Virus record (IMG/VR): IMGVR_UViG_3300037502_002628
Coordinates: 1-33,863 of that record
DNA length: 33,863 nt
Source: a virus
Direction: 5' to 3' (one strand)
Under the pieces are notes generated by a model. It was not told where the DNA came from. It worked only from the letters and a program-made list of their open reading frames with translations, and did no database searches. Positions 5,696 to 14,060 of the stretch are shown piece by piece (positions within the stretch are counted from its first letter, which is position 1; each line of letters begins with the position of its first letter). The position numbers and the translations under genes are program-made.

Positions 5696-6361
5696 ATGGC
5701 AAAAGTATTGGTACTTTTATCAGGTGGGCAGGACAGTGCAACCTGCCTTTATTGGGCAAAACAAAAGTTCGATGAAGTTTACGCTATTGGCTTTGATTAT
5801 GGTCAGATGCACGTTAAGGAATTACATCAAGCAAAAAAAATAGCCTCAGATATTGATATTAAATACACGGTTTATGACGTAAAGGGGCTATTAGCAAAGT
5901 CAAGCCTTACAGAGAAATCAGACCATAATCAAAGCTCACATATAAACTTAAATTTACCGGCCAGCTTTACAGCAGGTCGCAATATTTTATTTTTATCAAT
6001 AGCTGGTAGCTATGCAGCTGAGAACGGTATTAATGATATTGTTACCGGGGTATGCCAAACAGATTACTCAGGGTACCCGGACTGCCGTAGAACCAGTATT
6101 GATGCTATGCAAAATGTTTTATCATTGGCTTATGGTACAGGAGACTTCCGCATACATACTCCATTAATGTACCTTACCAAAGCAGAAACTTGGAAAATGG
6201 CAAAAGAGTTAAACTGCTTGGAGGTAATTATAAATGATACCCTTACCGATTATAACGGCAGCGATATAATGAATGAATGGGGAATGGGTATTGACAACAA
6301 CCCGGCAACTCATCTGAGGGTTAAAGGATATTATGAGGCAAAAGAAAAAGGATGGATATGA
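5696..6361 (+). CDS. queC: QueC-family 7-cyano-7-deazaguanine (preQ0) synthase, zinc-less variant
   Basis: This is a 221-residue PP-loop ATPase of the QueC family, which converts 7-carboxy-7-deazaguanine (CDG) and ammonia to preQ0 with ATP. The PP-loop SGGQDS is at 9-14, FDYGQMH near 33-39, FTAGRNILFLSIA near 91-103, and TGVCQTDYSGYPDCR near 118-132. In standard QueC the C-terminus holds four zinc cysteines (TLTCYNG and GCGxCxxC). Here they read TLTDYNG (D185) and GMGIDNNP (M197, D200, P203), so all four appear replaced while the surrounding pattern is kept. This may mark a phage clade or altered chemistry. The gene starts 1 base after dpdA, and its TGA overlaps the preferred queD ATG. Confidence 0.88.
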   Translation: MAKVLVLLSGGQDSATCLYWAKQKFDEVYAIGFDYGQMHVKELHQAKKIASDIDIKYTVYDVKGLLAKSSLTEKSDHNQSSHINLNLPASFTAGRNILFLSIAGSYAAENGINDIVTGVCQTDYSGYPDCRRTSIDAMQNVLSLAYGTGDFRIHTPLMYLTKAETWKMAKELNCLEVIINDTLTDYNGSDIMNEWGMGIDNNPATHLRVKGYYEAKEKGWI

Positions 6362-6786
6362 CAACAGCAACAAGGTACCACGACATTTGCTGCGGGCATA
6401 GGGTAGTCGGGCATGAAAATAAATGCAGGTACTTACATGGTCATAACTACAGAATAACATTTGTAGTGGCGGCTCAGGAATTGGATAACATAGGTAGGGT
6501 TATGGACTTTAGTGTGATTAAATCTAAGTTATGTATGTGGCTTGAGGATAACTATGACCATAAATTCCTGGTATGGAGAAAAGATCCTTTATTAGAGCAG
6601 TTAATTAACCTATCAGGGGAGAGTATTGTAGTAACTGAATTTAACCCAACTGCTGAAAATATAGCCAAGTACCTGGTAGAGAATATTGGACCAATGCAAT
6701 TATCAGGATCAGGCTGCAGGCTTATAAAATGCATTGTACAAGAAACCAGAAAATGTTCTGCTGAATATGAAATTAAAGGTATCTGA
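6358..6786 (+). CDS. queD: QueD, 6-carboxy-5,6,7,8-tetrahydropterin synthase
   Basis: This is a 142-residue enzyme of the PTPS/QueD family, which turns dihydroneopterin triphosphate into 6-carboxytetrahydropterin, the second step to preQ0. Zinc ligands are H14, H27 and H29 (CGH and LHGHNYR), and the catalytic Cys is C23 (KCRYLHGH). Further family blocks are GRVMDF (46-51), DHKFL (67-71), NPTAENIA (97-104) and QETRKCSAEY (128-137). The ATG at 6358 is preferred because it forms an ATGA overlap with the queC stop; an in-frame ATG at 6352 would add two residues. It overlaps queE by 20 bases. All active-site residues I looked for are present. Confidence 0.9.
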   Translation: MTTATRYHDICCGHRVVGHENKCRYLHGHNYRITFVVAAQELDNIGRVMDFSVIKSKLCMWLEDNYDHKFLVWRKDPLLEQLINLSGESIVVTEFNPTAENIAKYLVENIGPMQLSGSGCRLIKCIVQETRKCSAEYEIKGI

Positions 6787-7363
6787 AATATTTTACTCAC
6801 TCCAGGGTGAAGGTGCTCGTAAAGGCGTTCCCACTGTTTTTATACGACTATCGGGATGCAGCGCAAAATTTGCCTGCTTAGCTTATGGCGTTAAGTGCGA
6901 TACAGAGTTTGAAAGTGGTAAAGATTGGACCCTGGATGATATTTTAGCCTGGCTTGCAAAAACACCAACAAAGGAAATAACCTGGACTGGTGGAGAACCA
7001 GCAGACCAGCTAACTGATGAGGTGGTGCAGTTTTTTAAAGATGCTGGCTATTACCAGGCCATTGAAACCTCCGGATTAAAGCCGGTACCTAAAGGAATAG
7101 ACTTTATCTGTGTTAGTCCAAAGGTTGCTGAGCACGTTATAAAAAAGAATTTTCCTGATGGCGTTACTGAATTACGGTATGTTAGGCACTCCGGCCAGGA
7201 CATACCTGCACCATCAGTTAAAGCCGAGCACTATTGGGTCAGCCCTCATTCGGATGGCTTTAATATCAATCCAGAGAATGTAAAGCATTGCATCGACCTT
7301 TGTTTAAAGAATCCACTCTGGAGATTATCAATACAAGACCACAAGCTATGGAATATCCTATAA
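6767..7363 (+). CDS. queE: QueE, 7-carboxy-7-deazaguanine synthase (radical SAM)
   Basis: This is a 198-residue radical-SAM enzyme that rearranges 6-carboxytetrahydropterin to CDG. The family start EIFYSLQGEG is at 7-16, VFIRLSGC at 24-31, CDTEFESG at 44-51, and the SAM-binding GGEP at 75-78. The cluster cysteines would be C31, C37 and C44, giving CX5CX6C rather than the usual CX3CX2C, although the last Cys keeps its CDT context. Some QueE proteins are known to have expanded spacing (for example CX14CX2C), so activity is still plausible. The start is set at ATG 6767, where family similarity begins; an in-frame ATG at 6734 would add 11 unlikely residues. It overlaps queD by 20 bases and folE by 16. 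Confidence 0.87.
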   Translation: MKLKVSEIFYSLQGEGARKGVPTVFIRLSGCSAKFACLAYGVKCDTEFESGKDWTLDDILAWLAKTPTKEITWTGGEPADQLTDEVVQFFKDAGYYQAIETSGLKPVPKGIDFICVSPKVAEHVIKKNFPDGVTELRYVRHSGQDIPAPSVKAEHYWVSPHSDGFNINPENVKHCIDLCLKNPLWRLSIQDHKLWNIL

Positions 7364-7896
7364 ATAGCCCTGAATGGCATTTTAAGCAGATTCTAACGGC
7401 TTTGGGAGAGGACCCGGATAGGGAAGGTCTAAAAGATACGCCGAAGCGGTATATTAAGTTTATGAGAGAGTTTCTTAACCCTGCACCATTCAATTACACT
7501 TGCTTTAATGCGGAGGGCCAGGATGAGATGATTATCCAAACTAACATACCCTTTTATAGCTTGTGCGAACATCACATTGCACCTTTTTTTGGTGTTGCAG
7601 ATATAGCTTACATACCACAGCAAAAAATTGTTGGTCTATCAAAATTAGCCAGGACAGTAGATTTATACGCAAATAACCTACAGAACCAAGAAAGGATTAC
7701 AACGCAGATAGCGGAAAGACTTATGAAGGAATTAAACCCGTTAGGTGTTGCAGTTCATTTAAAAGCTCAGCATCTTTGTATGTGTATGAGGGGTGTAAAA
7801 AAACACGATACCTGGACTTCAACAAGCAAAATGTTGGGGGTATTTAAAGAAGATGAAAAGGCAAGAAACGAGTTTTTGTCATTGATTACTAAATAA
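7348..7896 (+). CDS. folE: FolE, GTP cyclohydrolase I
   Basis: This 182-residue enzyme converts GTP to dihydroneopterin triphosphate, the first step of the preQ0 pathway (and of folate synthesis). The zinc ligands C73, H76 and C144 are in FYSLCEHHIAPFFG and HLCMCMRG. Other blocks are VGLSKLAR (95-102) and QERITTQIA (114-122). DREGLKDTPKRY (24-35) is the usual N-terminal signature. The start is at ATG 7348; the upstream in-frame ATG at 7288 would add 20 residues that match nothing and overlap queE deeply. A private FolE lets the phage raise flux into deazaguanine independently of host folate control. It is the last gene of the coupled operon that begins at 4385. Confidence 0.92.
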   Translation: MEYPINSPEWHFKQILTALGEDPDREGLKDTPKRYIKFMREFLNPAPFNYTCFNAEGQDEMIIQTNIPFYSLCEHHIAPFFGVADIAYIPQQKIVGLSKLARTVDLYANNLQNQERITTQIAERLMKELNPLGVAVHLKAQHLCMCMRGVKKHDTWTSTSKMLGVFKEDEKARNEFLSLITK

Positions 7897-7918
7897 ATAC
7901 AAACAGCGTTATATCAGC

Positions 7919-8323
7919 GTGAGAAATACAAAGGGCATAGAAAAGCATAAATACCCAAAAGGCAAAACAGGCAACCCTAACGGCAGACCACCAAAGCTGC
8001 TTACAGGCCTGGTTTCTGAGTTAAAAGCCCAGGGCTATGAGAGAGCCACAGCCACAACAGTAACAGAAACTATTGAACATCTAATCATACTCCCTGAAGA
8101 GGAGCTTAAAACGCTGCTGGCAGACAAAACGCAGCCTATGTCGGTGCGTATCATCATAAAGTCATTACTGTCCGGAAAGGGCTTTGAAACGCTTCTATCG
8201 GTATTAGACAGGGCGCACGGAAGGCCTAAGCAACAGATGGACGTTGCCACAACCGGGGAGCAAAAAATTAAAATCGAGGTAGTTTTAACAGACGAGGATG
8301 GGCGAAGCGACCCTATTGAATGA
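7919..8323 (+). CDS. Small terminase subunit candidate (DUF5681-like)
   Basis: This 134-residue protein starts at GTG 7919. Its N-terminus carries KYPKGKTGNPNGRPPKL, the KGxTGNPxGRP motif of DUF5681 proteins that often lie directly upstream of terminase large subunits. The middle is helical (residues 30-95), with a second basic patch AHGRPKQQM, and the acidic C-terminus ends DEDGRSDPIE. The end overlaps the large-terminase start by 26 bases, the usual small/large pair. Small terminases recognise the packaging site on phage DNA and form rings. The assignment rests on motif and position. It follows folE by 22 bases, so packaging genes may be read from the same transcript as the modification operon. 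Confidence 0.65.
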   Translation: MRNTKGIEKHKYPKGKTGNPNGRPPKLLTGLVSELKAQGYERATATTVTETIEHLIILPEEELKTLLADKTQPMSVRIIIKSLLSGKGFETLLSVLDRAHGRPKQQMDVATTGEQKIKIEVVLTDEDGRSDPIE

Positions 8324-9479
8324 TTATCCAGTCTTTGACACAAAGGTTTACCGTTCTACAACCTTTGGCCTGATAAACAAACTGCCTTTAATCATTCAGC
8401 AGGGGGGGACTTATTCTGGCAAAACCTATTCTATTATCCTTGCCTTGGTGGCGTTCCTTTCCAAAAGCAAAAAGCCGTTAACTGTTAGTGTTGTATCCTG
8501 TACCTTCCCGCACCTAAAAAGGGGCGTACTCCGCGATTTTGCGGATATAGCAGAAAAGGTCGGGGATTTAAAAGAGTGGAACAAATCGGATTGCATAGGT
8601 AAAATTGGCAACAGCACCATTGAATTTTTTAGTGCGGATAACGATGGCAAGGTAAGGGGTAGTAAGAGGGATATACTTTTCATCAATGAGGCCAACCTTA
8701 TCAATTATGAAAGATATAGGCAGTTGTCGCTCAGAACCCGGCAAACTACAATTTTAGACTACAACCCGGTTTCTGAGTATTGGCTACATAGCGATGTATT
8801 CCCGACCTTAAGGGAGAAGGATTATATTTTTAGGCGAACTACCTACAAAGACAACCCGAGAACGCCAGAAAAGGTAATGCGGGATATTGAAAGCCTAAAA
8901 GCAACAAACGAACAACTGTATAATGTATATGCACTTGGGAAAACCGGATACGCTACCGGGTTAATTTTCCCTAAAATTACCTTAGTAGATGATTTCCCAG
9001 AGGATGCCAAAAAGCAATGCTACGGAATGGATTTTGGTTTTACCAATGACCCGACCGCCGTTATAAGAATAGGGTTTCTTTCAGGCAAATTATACCTACA
9101 AGAGTTACTATACGAAACGCACCTAACCAATCGGGACATATCAGAGCGATTCCGAGGGCTTGGGTTTAATAAACGCACCGAAATAGTCGCTGATTCAGCC
9201 GAACCAAAAAGCATTGAGGAACTTCGGCGTTTAGGGTGGAATGTTTATCCTTGCTCAAAAAAAGATATAAAATACGGAATTGACTTAATGCAACGTTATG
9301 AGATATGCGTTACTAAAGATAGCCTAAACCTTTTAAAAGAATTCAGGAACTACGCTTGGAAGGTGGACACAAACGGCAAACCAATGAATGTGCCAATAGA
9401 TAGTTTTAATCATGGGTGCGATGCTATAAGATATGCTATTATACATAAATTATCGGCTGCATTGCCTCAAATTATGTAA
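8298..9479 (+). CDS. terL: Terminase large subunit (packaging ATPase/nuclease)
   Basis: This is a 393-residue TerL. The ATPase domain has Walker A GGTYSGKT at 36-43 and Walker B DILFINEAN at 125-133 with catalytic E131. TTILDYNP (150-157) fits the coupling motif. The RNase-H-like nuclease domain has GMDFGFTNDPTA (D245), VADSAEPKSIEEL (D299) and NHGCDAIRYA (D375), a full acidic triad. The protein drives DNA into the prohead and cuts concatemers. It is of average to short length for siphophage TerL. The start at 8298 is the first ATG and overlaps the small-terminase gene. The stop codon forms part of a TAAATTTG element just ahead of the portal gene. Confidence 0.93.
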   Translation: MGEATLLNDYPVFDTKVYRSTTFGLINKLPLIIQQGGTYSGKTYSIILALVAFLSKSKKPLTVSVVSCTFPHLKRGVLRDFADIAEKVGDLKEWNKSDCIGKIGNSTIEFFSADNDGKVRGSKRDILFINEANLINYERYRQLSLRTRQTTILDYNPVSEYWLHSDVFPTLREKDYIFRRTTYKDNPRTPEKVMRDIESLKATNEQLYNVYALGKTGYATGLIFPKITLVDDFPEDAKKQCYGMDFGFTNDPTAVIRIGFLSGKLYLQELLYETHLTNRDISERFRGLGFNKRTEIVADSAEPKSIEELRRLGWNVYPCSKKDIKYGIDLMQRYEICVTKDSLNLLKEFRNYAWKVDTNGKPMNVPIDSFNHGCDAIRYAIIHKLSAALPQIM

Positions 9480-9484
9480 ATTTG
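9477..9484 (+). promoter_or_regulatory. Possible -7 promoter element upstream of the portal gene
   Basis: TAAATTTG matches TAnnTTTG and includes the terL stop codon. No TTG lies 20 bases upstream; the position holds CGG, and the nearest TTG leaves only about 13 bases. It may be a weak promoter or chance. Confidence 0.2.
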
Positions 9485-9497
9485 CAAAAACAAAGCC

Positions 9498-11354
9498 ATG
9501 AGACAAGACGAAGCAGCACCATACTTAGCCCGGATTTTAGCTGAAAAAAAGAGGCATAAAAACTACACAAGCGAGGTAGAACTTGCCAACCTGTGTAGGC
9601 AGTTGCTTGGGGATACAGACGACCAAAAAGACCTTTTGCAACAATATACAGCCCGTGAGGATGAGGAACAGAAAAAGCAGAGACTAAAGCTAACGAACAG
9701 TATTACTCGTTCTGTATTATCTCCCGCTTTGGCGTATATAGAGGAACTTGTTCGTACAGATGGGATAAAAGAGGTTGTCGAAGGTCAAACGAGTGCTAAA
9801 GACAGAATAGAGGAACACTTTAGCGACTTTTACCGAGGAGAGAACTTATTCCGCTATTGTTTTGAGGCGGCTAAGTACGCCGCAAAACTTGACCCTAATT
9901 ATTGGACTGTTTTCACATACATTGCCAGACTTAACCCGGCGAACAACGCTACAGCCATTACAGACATTTACCCTTTGGAGATACCATCCAAAAACGTTTT
10001 GGATTATGGCTACGATGAAACAGCCCGGCTTAAATATTTGGCATTTGAAACCACTCGGAAAGCCACTACCCGGGAAGGTAAGGAAATAGATACACCGGAC
10101 AATTACCTTTTTGGCATAGGGTACTTTGTCAATATGATAGAGCAAAAGCCGGATGTGGTTATTGATGGAATAGAGAACTACCAAACCATAACATACGACC
10201 GTAAGACATTCCGCTATACGGTGATAATGAACCGCACCTTAGAAGTCCCGGCTATACGGTGGAGCGCATACTTATCTGATATTCACGATAACGAAATTGG
10301 CGCACCGATTTTTTATGATGCCATCCCGCTATTAAAAAGCCTTATTCGAGATACTTCATTTTTTGACTTGCACAAGGTATTGCACCTTAGAGCGGAAAAG
10401 TTTATGTATGTAAAGTCTTGTGATGACGTAGACGAGGAAAGTGGTGCAATGTGCGAGGGTGGTTATTATGGTGGGGTTAGGTCTAAAGACAGGCAATGCA
10501 AGTGCTGCGGCGGTTCTGGAAAGATTATGCCACTAACCGAACAGTCAGCCGTTACCCTTGCATGGCCGCAAAGACAGGACGAGGTATTTAACCTTGCTTC
10601 CTTAACGCATTATGCTGAGCGACCTATTAATCTAATAGAGTTTTTCCGGACAGAAATTGAACGACTTTCAAGGCAGGTAATGTTAGCTGTTTATTCACAG
10701 CAAGCGGTTGACGCTGCCAACCTTATGAGTATTGCAACCGCTACTCAGGCATCTATTGAATACGATAAGATAAATAATAAACTTGCTCCGCTTGCATCCC
10801 TTATCGAAAGGGGGTGGGAGTTGGCATGGCGGGTGGCGTTTCAATATTATGGAACAACCGGGAAAGTAATGCTTTCATTCCCTCAAGACTTTAAGCTGCA
10901 AAGCGTAGATGGGCTTATAGCGCAATATAACGCCGCTAAAGGGGCGGGGTTGCCTTATGAGGTACTACAATCCATACGGATGGATATTATTAAAAAGCAA
11001 TACCGGAACAGCCCTGAGTTAGTTATGTTTGCGGAGGCTTTTGAAAAGCATAGGCCGTTCAAAACTAAAAACATTACTGAGGTAGGTTTTATCTTACAAT
11101 CCCGGGCAGAGAATGACCCGGATAGGCAGGTTTGGGAGCATTGGGACGAGATTGCAAACGAACTGGAACAGGAAACCGTACCGTTTTACTTGCTTTCCTT
11201 CAATGAACAACGCACCAAAATCCGCGAGATTGCCGCGAGGATAGCAAGTGAGGTTCAAAGGCCGCAAGCACAGCCGGAAATGAATTTTAACCTCAATGAT
11301 ATTACCGGGGGTGTACCGGGGGAAATAGAAGAACCAGACAATAACGAAGAATGA
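9498..11354 (+). CDS. Portal protein
   Basis: This 618-residue protein sits directly after terL and has the size and pattern of portal proteins: a helical N-terminal wing, a long beta/alpha middle (residues 130-300), a stretch EIERLSRQVMLAVYSQQAVD near 390-410 with SIATATQASIEYD, and an acidic C-terminus ending EEPDNNEE. It would form the dodecameric ring at the head vertex through which DNA enters and leaves. An odd feature is a Cys-rich insert at residues 308-337 (C308, C319, C334, C336, C337, ending CKCCGGSGK), which looks like a zinc-knuckle or DnaJ-type CxxCxGxG turn. The family is assigned by context and overall pattern. The stop overlaps the minor-head start by 4 bases. Confidence 0.78.
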   Translation: MRQDEAAPYLARILAEKKRHKNYTSEVELANLCRQLLGDTDDQKDLLQQYTAREDEEQKKQRLKLTNSITRSVLSPALAYIEELVRTDGIKEVVEGQTSAKDRIEEHFSDFYRGENLFRYCFEAAKYAAKLDPNYWTVFTYIARLNPANNATAITDIYPLEIPSKNVLDYGYDETARLKYLAFETTRKATTREGKEIDTPDNYLFGIGYFVNMIEQKPDVVIDGIENYQTITYDRKTFRYTVIMNRTLEVPAIRWSAYLSDIHDNEIGAPIFYDAIPLLKSLIRDTSFFDLHKVLHLRAEKFMYVKSCDDVDEESGAMCEGGYYGGVRSKDRQCKCCGGSGKIMPLTEQSAVTLAWPQRQDEVFNLASLTHYAERPINLIEFFRTEIERLSRQVMLAVYSQQAVDAANLMSIATATQASIEYDKINNKLAPLASLIERGWELAWRVAFQYYGTTGKVMLSFPQDFKLQSVDGLIAQYNAAKGAGLPYEVLQSIRMDIIKKQYRNSPELVMFAEAFEKHRPFKTKNITEVGFILQSRAENDPDRQVWEHWDEIANELEQETVPFYLLSFNEQRTKIREIAARIASEVQRPQAQPEMNFNLNDITGGVPGEIEEPDNNEE

Positions 11355-12238
11355 GCCTTCTGGATTTAATAAGGGATAAGGAAAAGGCTATTGTAAAAGC
11401 CGAAAGCGAAACTACTCGCATTTGGCGGACTTTGCAAAATGACTACTGGCTTTCCATTGATAAGCTGATTGCAGGGCTTCGGGTTAATAAGGAGAAAAAG
11501 CTACTTTTCACCTTTGCAAACCTTCGCAGACTTGCTAAAATAGCTACTGTGATTAACAGAGTATGGACGCTTTCTCGAAAATTGGTTTTTAGCGGCATTT
11601 TAGGCCGTTTACGCGGACTTTGGGATAAGAATAAAGACTTCATAAGCGAATCAATAAAAGAACCCGTAAAAGCACCCAAAACGGTTTTTGATACACTTTT
11701 AGCTTATTATGGTTATTCCGATGGGAAAGTCATCCCGGGGACTTTGTTTGATGCCCTTGCTCCCGGGAGCGACTTTACAGGAAAAGTAGTTAGGGAGATA
11801 CAGCAAGCAATAACACTCGGGGTAAACGTTGATAAGTTTAGAGATAAGTTTAGAGCAGCTTTCAACAATCCTCAAAGCGGTTTTGCAATGACATACTACT
11901 CCCGCTTTACCCGCGACATGTATTTCCAATTTGACCGGGCTACTGCTTTCGCTTTGGCTAAGGAAAATGGCCTGAATCATGCCATATACGCGGGAACACT
12001 AAAGGACAATACAAGGGATTTCTGTGAGGAAAGACTAAACCGGGTTTACACCTCAGAGGAGATTGCTAAATGGAATAATAAGGAATGGAAAGGCAAACAC
12101 CGACTTGTACCTGTGGAATTTGCTTGTGGTGGTTACAACTGCCGACATACATTAAACTACATTAGCAAAGAATTGGCAGAGGTGTTCGCAGCCCGGCGGG
12201 GAGGTATAAATACTTATGGTAATATAGTCTTAGCATGA
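11351..12238 (+). CDS. Phage minor head / head morphogenesis protein (Mu gpF-like)
   Basis: This is a 295-residue protein. The N-terminal 180 residues are mostly helical. The C-terminal block matches the Mu gpF/SPP1 gp7 minor-head family: YAGTLKDNTRDFCEERLNRV at 213-232, with C225, then KGKHRLVPVEFACGGYNCRH at 247-266, with H250, C259, C264 and H266. These residues usually form a small metal-binding fold. Such proteins are present in few copies near the portal and are needed for infectious heads. The position directly after the portal fits. It overlaps both neighbours by 4 bases (ATGA), giving a coupled portal-minor head-structural set. Confidence 0.82.
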   Translation: MSLLDLIRDKEKAIVKAESETTRIWRTLQNDYWLSIDKLIAGLRVNKEKKLLFTFANLRRLAKIATVINRVWTLSRKLVFSGILGRLRGLWDKNKDFISESIKEPVKAPKTVFDTLLAYYGYSDGKVIPGTLFDALAPGSDFTGKVVREIQQAITLGVNVDKFRDKFRAAFNNPQSGFAMTYYSRFTRDMYFQFDRATAFALAKENGLNHAIYAGTLKDNTRDFCEERLNRVYTSEEIAKWNNKEWKGKHRLVPVEFACGGYNCRHTLNYISKELAEVFAARRGGINTYGNIVLA

Positions 12239-13983
12239 TAGAAAAATTCACCTTTCATTGTGATTTTGGTTCTGGGGAGGAACAACTATACCCGGTAAAT
12301 GATGACCTTGTATTCAGGGATGAAAGGGATTCTACTTTCGGATTTTTACGCAGGAGGCTTGACACTACTTTGATATTTAAGGGAGCGGATTTCGATAGGC
12401 TTTATCAAATTGAACTCTCCGGAACTTGCGACAAATACGATGTGGAGATAAGATACGATACCGGGGATTTTTACAAAGCGGAATTAAAATTCCGAACAAG
12501 TAATACAGACTGGGATTTGAGCCTATGTAAGGTTCAAGTAAAATTAGAACCTAAAGATGAATACACTTGCCTAATAGATGAATGGGAAAAGGAGCGCAAT
12601 ATATTCAGTATCATTCCGCTAAATACAAAAACGGTAAAGACATACCAAGGGAACATTGAGGAAAGTATTTGTACCGAAAATCCTTGCACCTTACTACAAT
12701 GTACTGTTCCCTATGACTGCTTCCCGGGTGGAGCAGATGCGGGGGGATGGAATTATGTCGAACACCAAGTTATTACAAACATTGGCGGTATATACAGGAG
12801 GGTTACTCGGTGGAAGCGGGAATATATTGTAGTTGATTGCACCGGGGGTATTCCAAACGAACCGCCGGGCGATGGGTGGATATTAGTAGATGATAATTGC
12901 CCGGTTTCTGCTAAGTATGCCCGAAAATTAGCCACTACTTATAACCAAGCAAATAGTTTTTCCATTGACCCAAGCGGAACGCCGGAAGAGGTTTGGTATT
13001 CGCAATTTTGGGACATTGCCGGACTGGGACAAACAGAGCAAGTAGAAAGCATTTCAAACGGCATTTTGTTAGCAGATATATTAGCTGCATTTAATCCATG
13101 CACCGAACTAACATTACGGTCTAACTTATTAGGTATTAATGCTCAGGGGGCAGACCCGGCAACCTCTCCATACACAAGTAATAAGACAAAGAATATTGTG
13201 GTATTCCAAAAATCCGATATTAAAAGGTATTGGGCTTACCAAGATGCCACAAACGGTATGATTTCATTTAAGAAACTATGTGAGGTTCTCTCGGGGCTTT
13301 TTAAAATCGAAATAAGGATTCAGAACGCAGACCTTAGAATAGAACACCACACATATTTTAATGAGGTAAATGGAACAGACCTAACAAGCCCTACATACAT
13401 TAATTTTATAGATGGATTTTCAAAATATCAATACGATGGCGCAAACAGCCCAAGGGCGGAGAGGTGGAAGTATTATGAAGATGTTTCCCGGGACTTTGAG
13501 GGATTCCCGGTTTATTACGATTGCCCTACCTTAGCAGATACAGAGGAAAAGGTGATTAGCTTTGAGCGGATAAATAATGACATTGCACACATTATTTTGA
13601 ACAACCAAGACATTTCAAATGATGGATTTTGCTTTGTAGAAACGACAGTAATAGATGGGGATTACTACATGGTATCTCGCTACATTTATCCGCTAACTTC
13701 TCAGGTTTATATTAATGGCGGGTATGCCATTACCTCTCTTATTGACAACTACCACAGATGGGAGCGACCTTTCCTTACCGGGACGCTAAATGGGGTGGTA
13801 GAGGTTTTCGACAGCGTAATCCGGCGGCGAAAGCAAGTGGAACTAAATGTGAAAATTAACGCGCAGGGGTACAAAAATTTTAATGCTGAGGAGCTTGTTA
13901 AAAGTCAACTCGGATGGGGTAAGGTAGAAAGTATTGCTTGGAGTGCAAAGTCTTGCAAATTAACATTAACTTTGCTTCATTGA
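12235..13983 (+). CDS. Structural protein of unknown type, 582 aa
   Basis: I do not recognise the family. The protein is rich in aromatic and acidic residues, with beta-type patterning and many cysteines clustered at residues 144-220 (CTENPCTLLQC, PYDCFPGG, VVDCTGG, DDNCPV). The N-terminus (FGFLRRRLDTTLIFKGADFD, then an 'E..yd.g..f.aelkf' strand series) looks like a virion beta-sandwich. Size and composition suit a tail or baseplate protein, yet it lies next to the minor-head gene. It overlaps the minor-head stop by 4 bases. A -7-like element lies in its last codons, and a hairpin follows before the next gene. Virion origin is inferred from its place in the gene block. Confidence 0.6.
   Translation: MIEKFTFHCDFGSGEEQLYPVNDDLVFRDERDSTFGFLRRRLDTTLIFKGADFDRLYQIELSGTCDKYDVEIRYDTGDFYKAELKFRTSNTDWDLSLCKVQVKLEPKDEYTCLIDEWEKERNIFSIIPLNTKTVKTYQGNIEESICTENPCTLLQCTVPYDCFPGGADAGGWNYVEHQVITNIGGIYRRVTRWKREYIVVDCTGGIPNEPPGDGWILVDDNCPVSAKYARKLATTYNQANSFSIDPSGTPEEVWYSQFWDIAGLGQTEQVESISNGILLADILAAFNPCTELTLRSNLLGINAQGADPATSPYTSNKTKNIVVFQKSDIKRYWAYQDATNGMISFKKLCEVLSGLFKIEIRIQNADLRIEHHTYFNEVNGTDLTSPTYINFIDGFSKYQYDGANSPRAERWKYYEDVSRDFEGFPVYYDCPTLADTEEKVISFERINNDIAHIILNNQDISNDGFCFVETTVIDGDYYMVSRYIYPLTSQVYINGGYAITSLIDNYHRWERPFLTGTLNGVVEVFDSVIRRRKQVELNVKINAQGYKNFNAEELVKSQLGWGKVESIAWSAKSCKLTLTLLH
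13967..13974 (+). promoter_or_regulatory. Possible -7 promoter element upstream of the 375-residue gene
   Basis: TAACTTTG matches TAnnTTTG and is identical to the element at 22454-22461. The -33 region reads TGC where TTG is expected at 20-base spacing, so the promoter may be weak. If it is used, the leader would contain the hairpin at 14016-14041, the same promoter-hairpin-gene order as at 1692-1808. Confidence 0.3.
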
Positions 13984-14015
13984 TTTTTTTATCCATGAGG
14001 TTGCAAAATATTACT

Positions 14016-14048
14016 GGTGCGGCCTATTCTCGAGCCGCATCCTTTTTT
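14016..14048 (+). terminator. Hairpin with T-run between two structural genes
   Basis: GGTGCGGC side (14016-14023) pairs with GCCGCAT-C (14034-14041) around a 10-base loop and is followed by six T (14043-14048). It has the form of an intrinsic terminator, yet it lies only 12 bases before ATG 14061. It may end the 12235 transcript or attenuate a message started near 13967. Confidence 0.5.
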
Positions 14049-14060
14049 AAATAAGCAAGA

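Noticed and set aside
5696-6361. QueC-like protein as part of an anti-phage system (QatC or CBASS Cap9)
   Set aside because: It is embedded in a full folE-queD-queE-dpdA pathway among phage virion genes, so a biosynthetic role is far more likely.
9862-10184. Alternative frames on both strands inside the portal gene
   Set aside because: They are fully contained in a well-supported gene and have no motifs.
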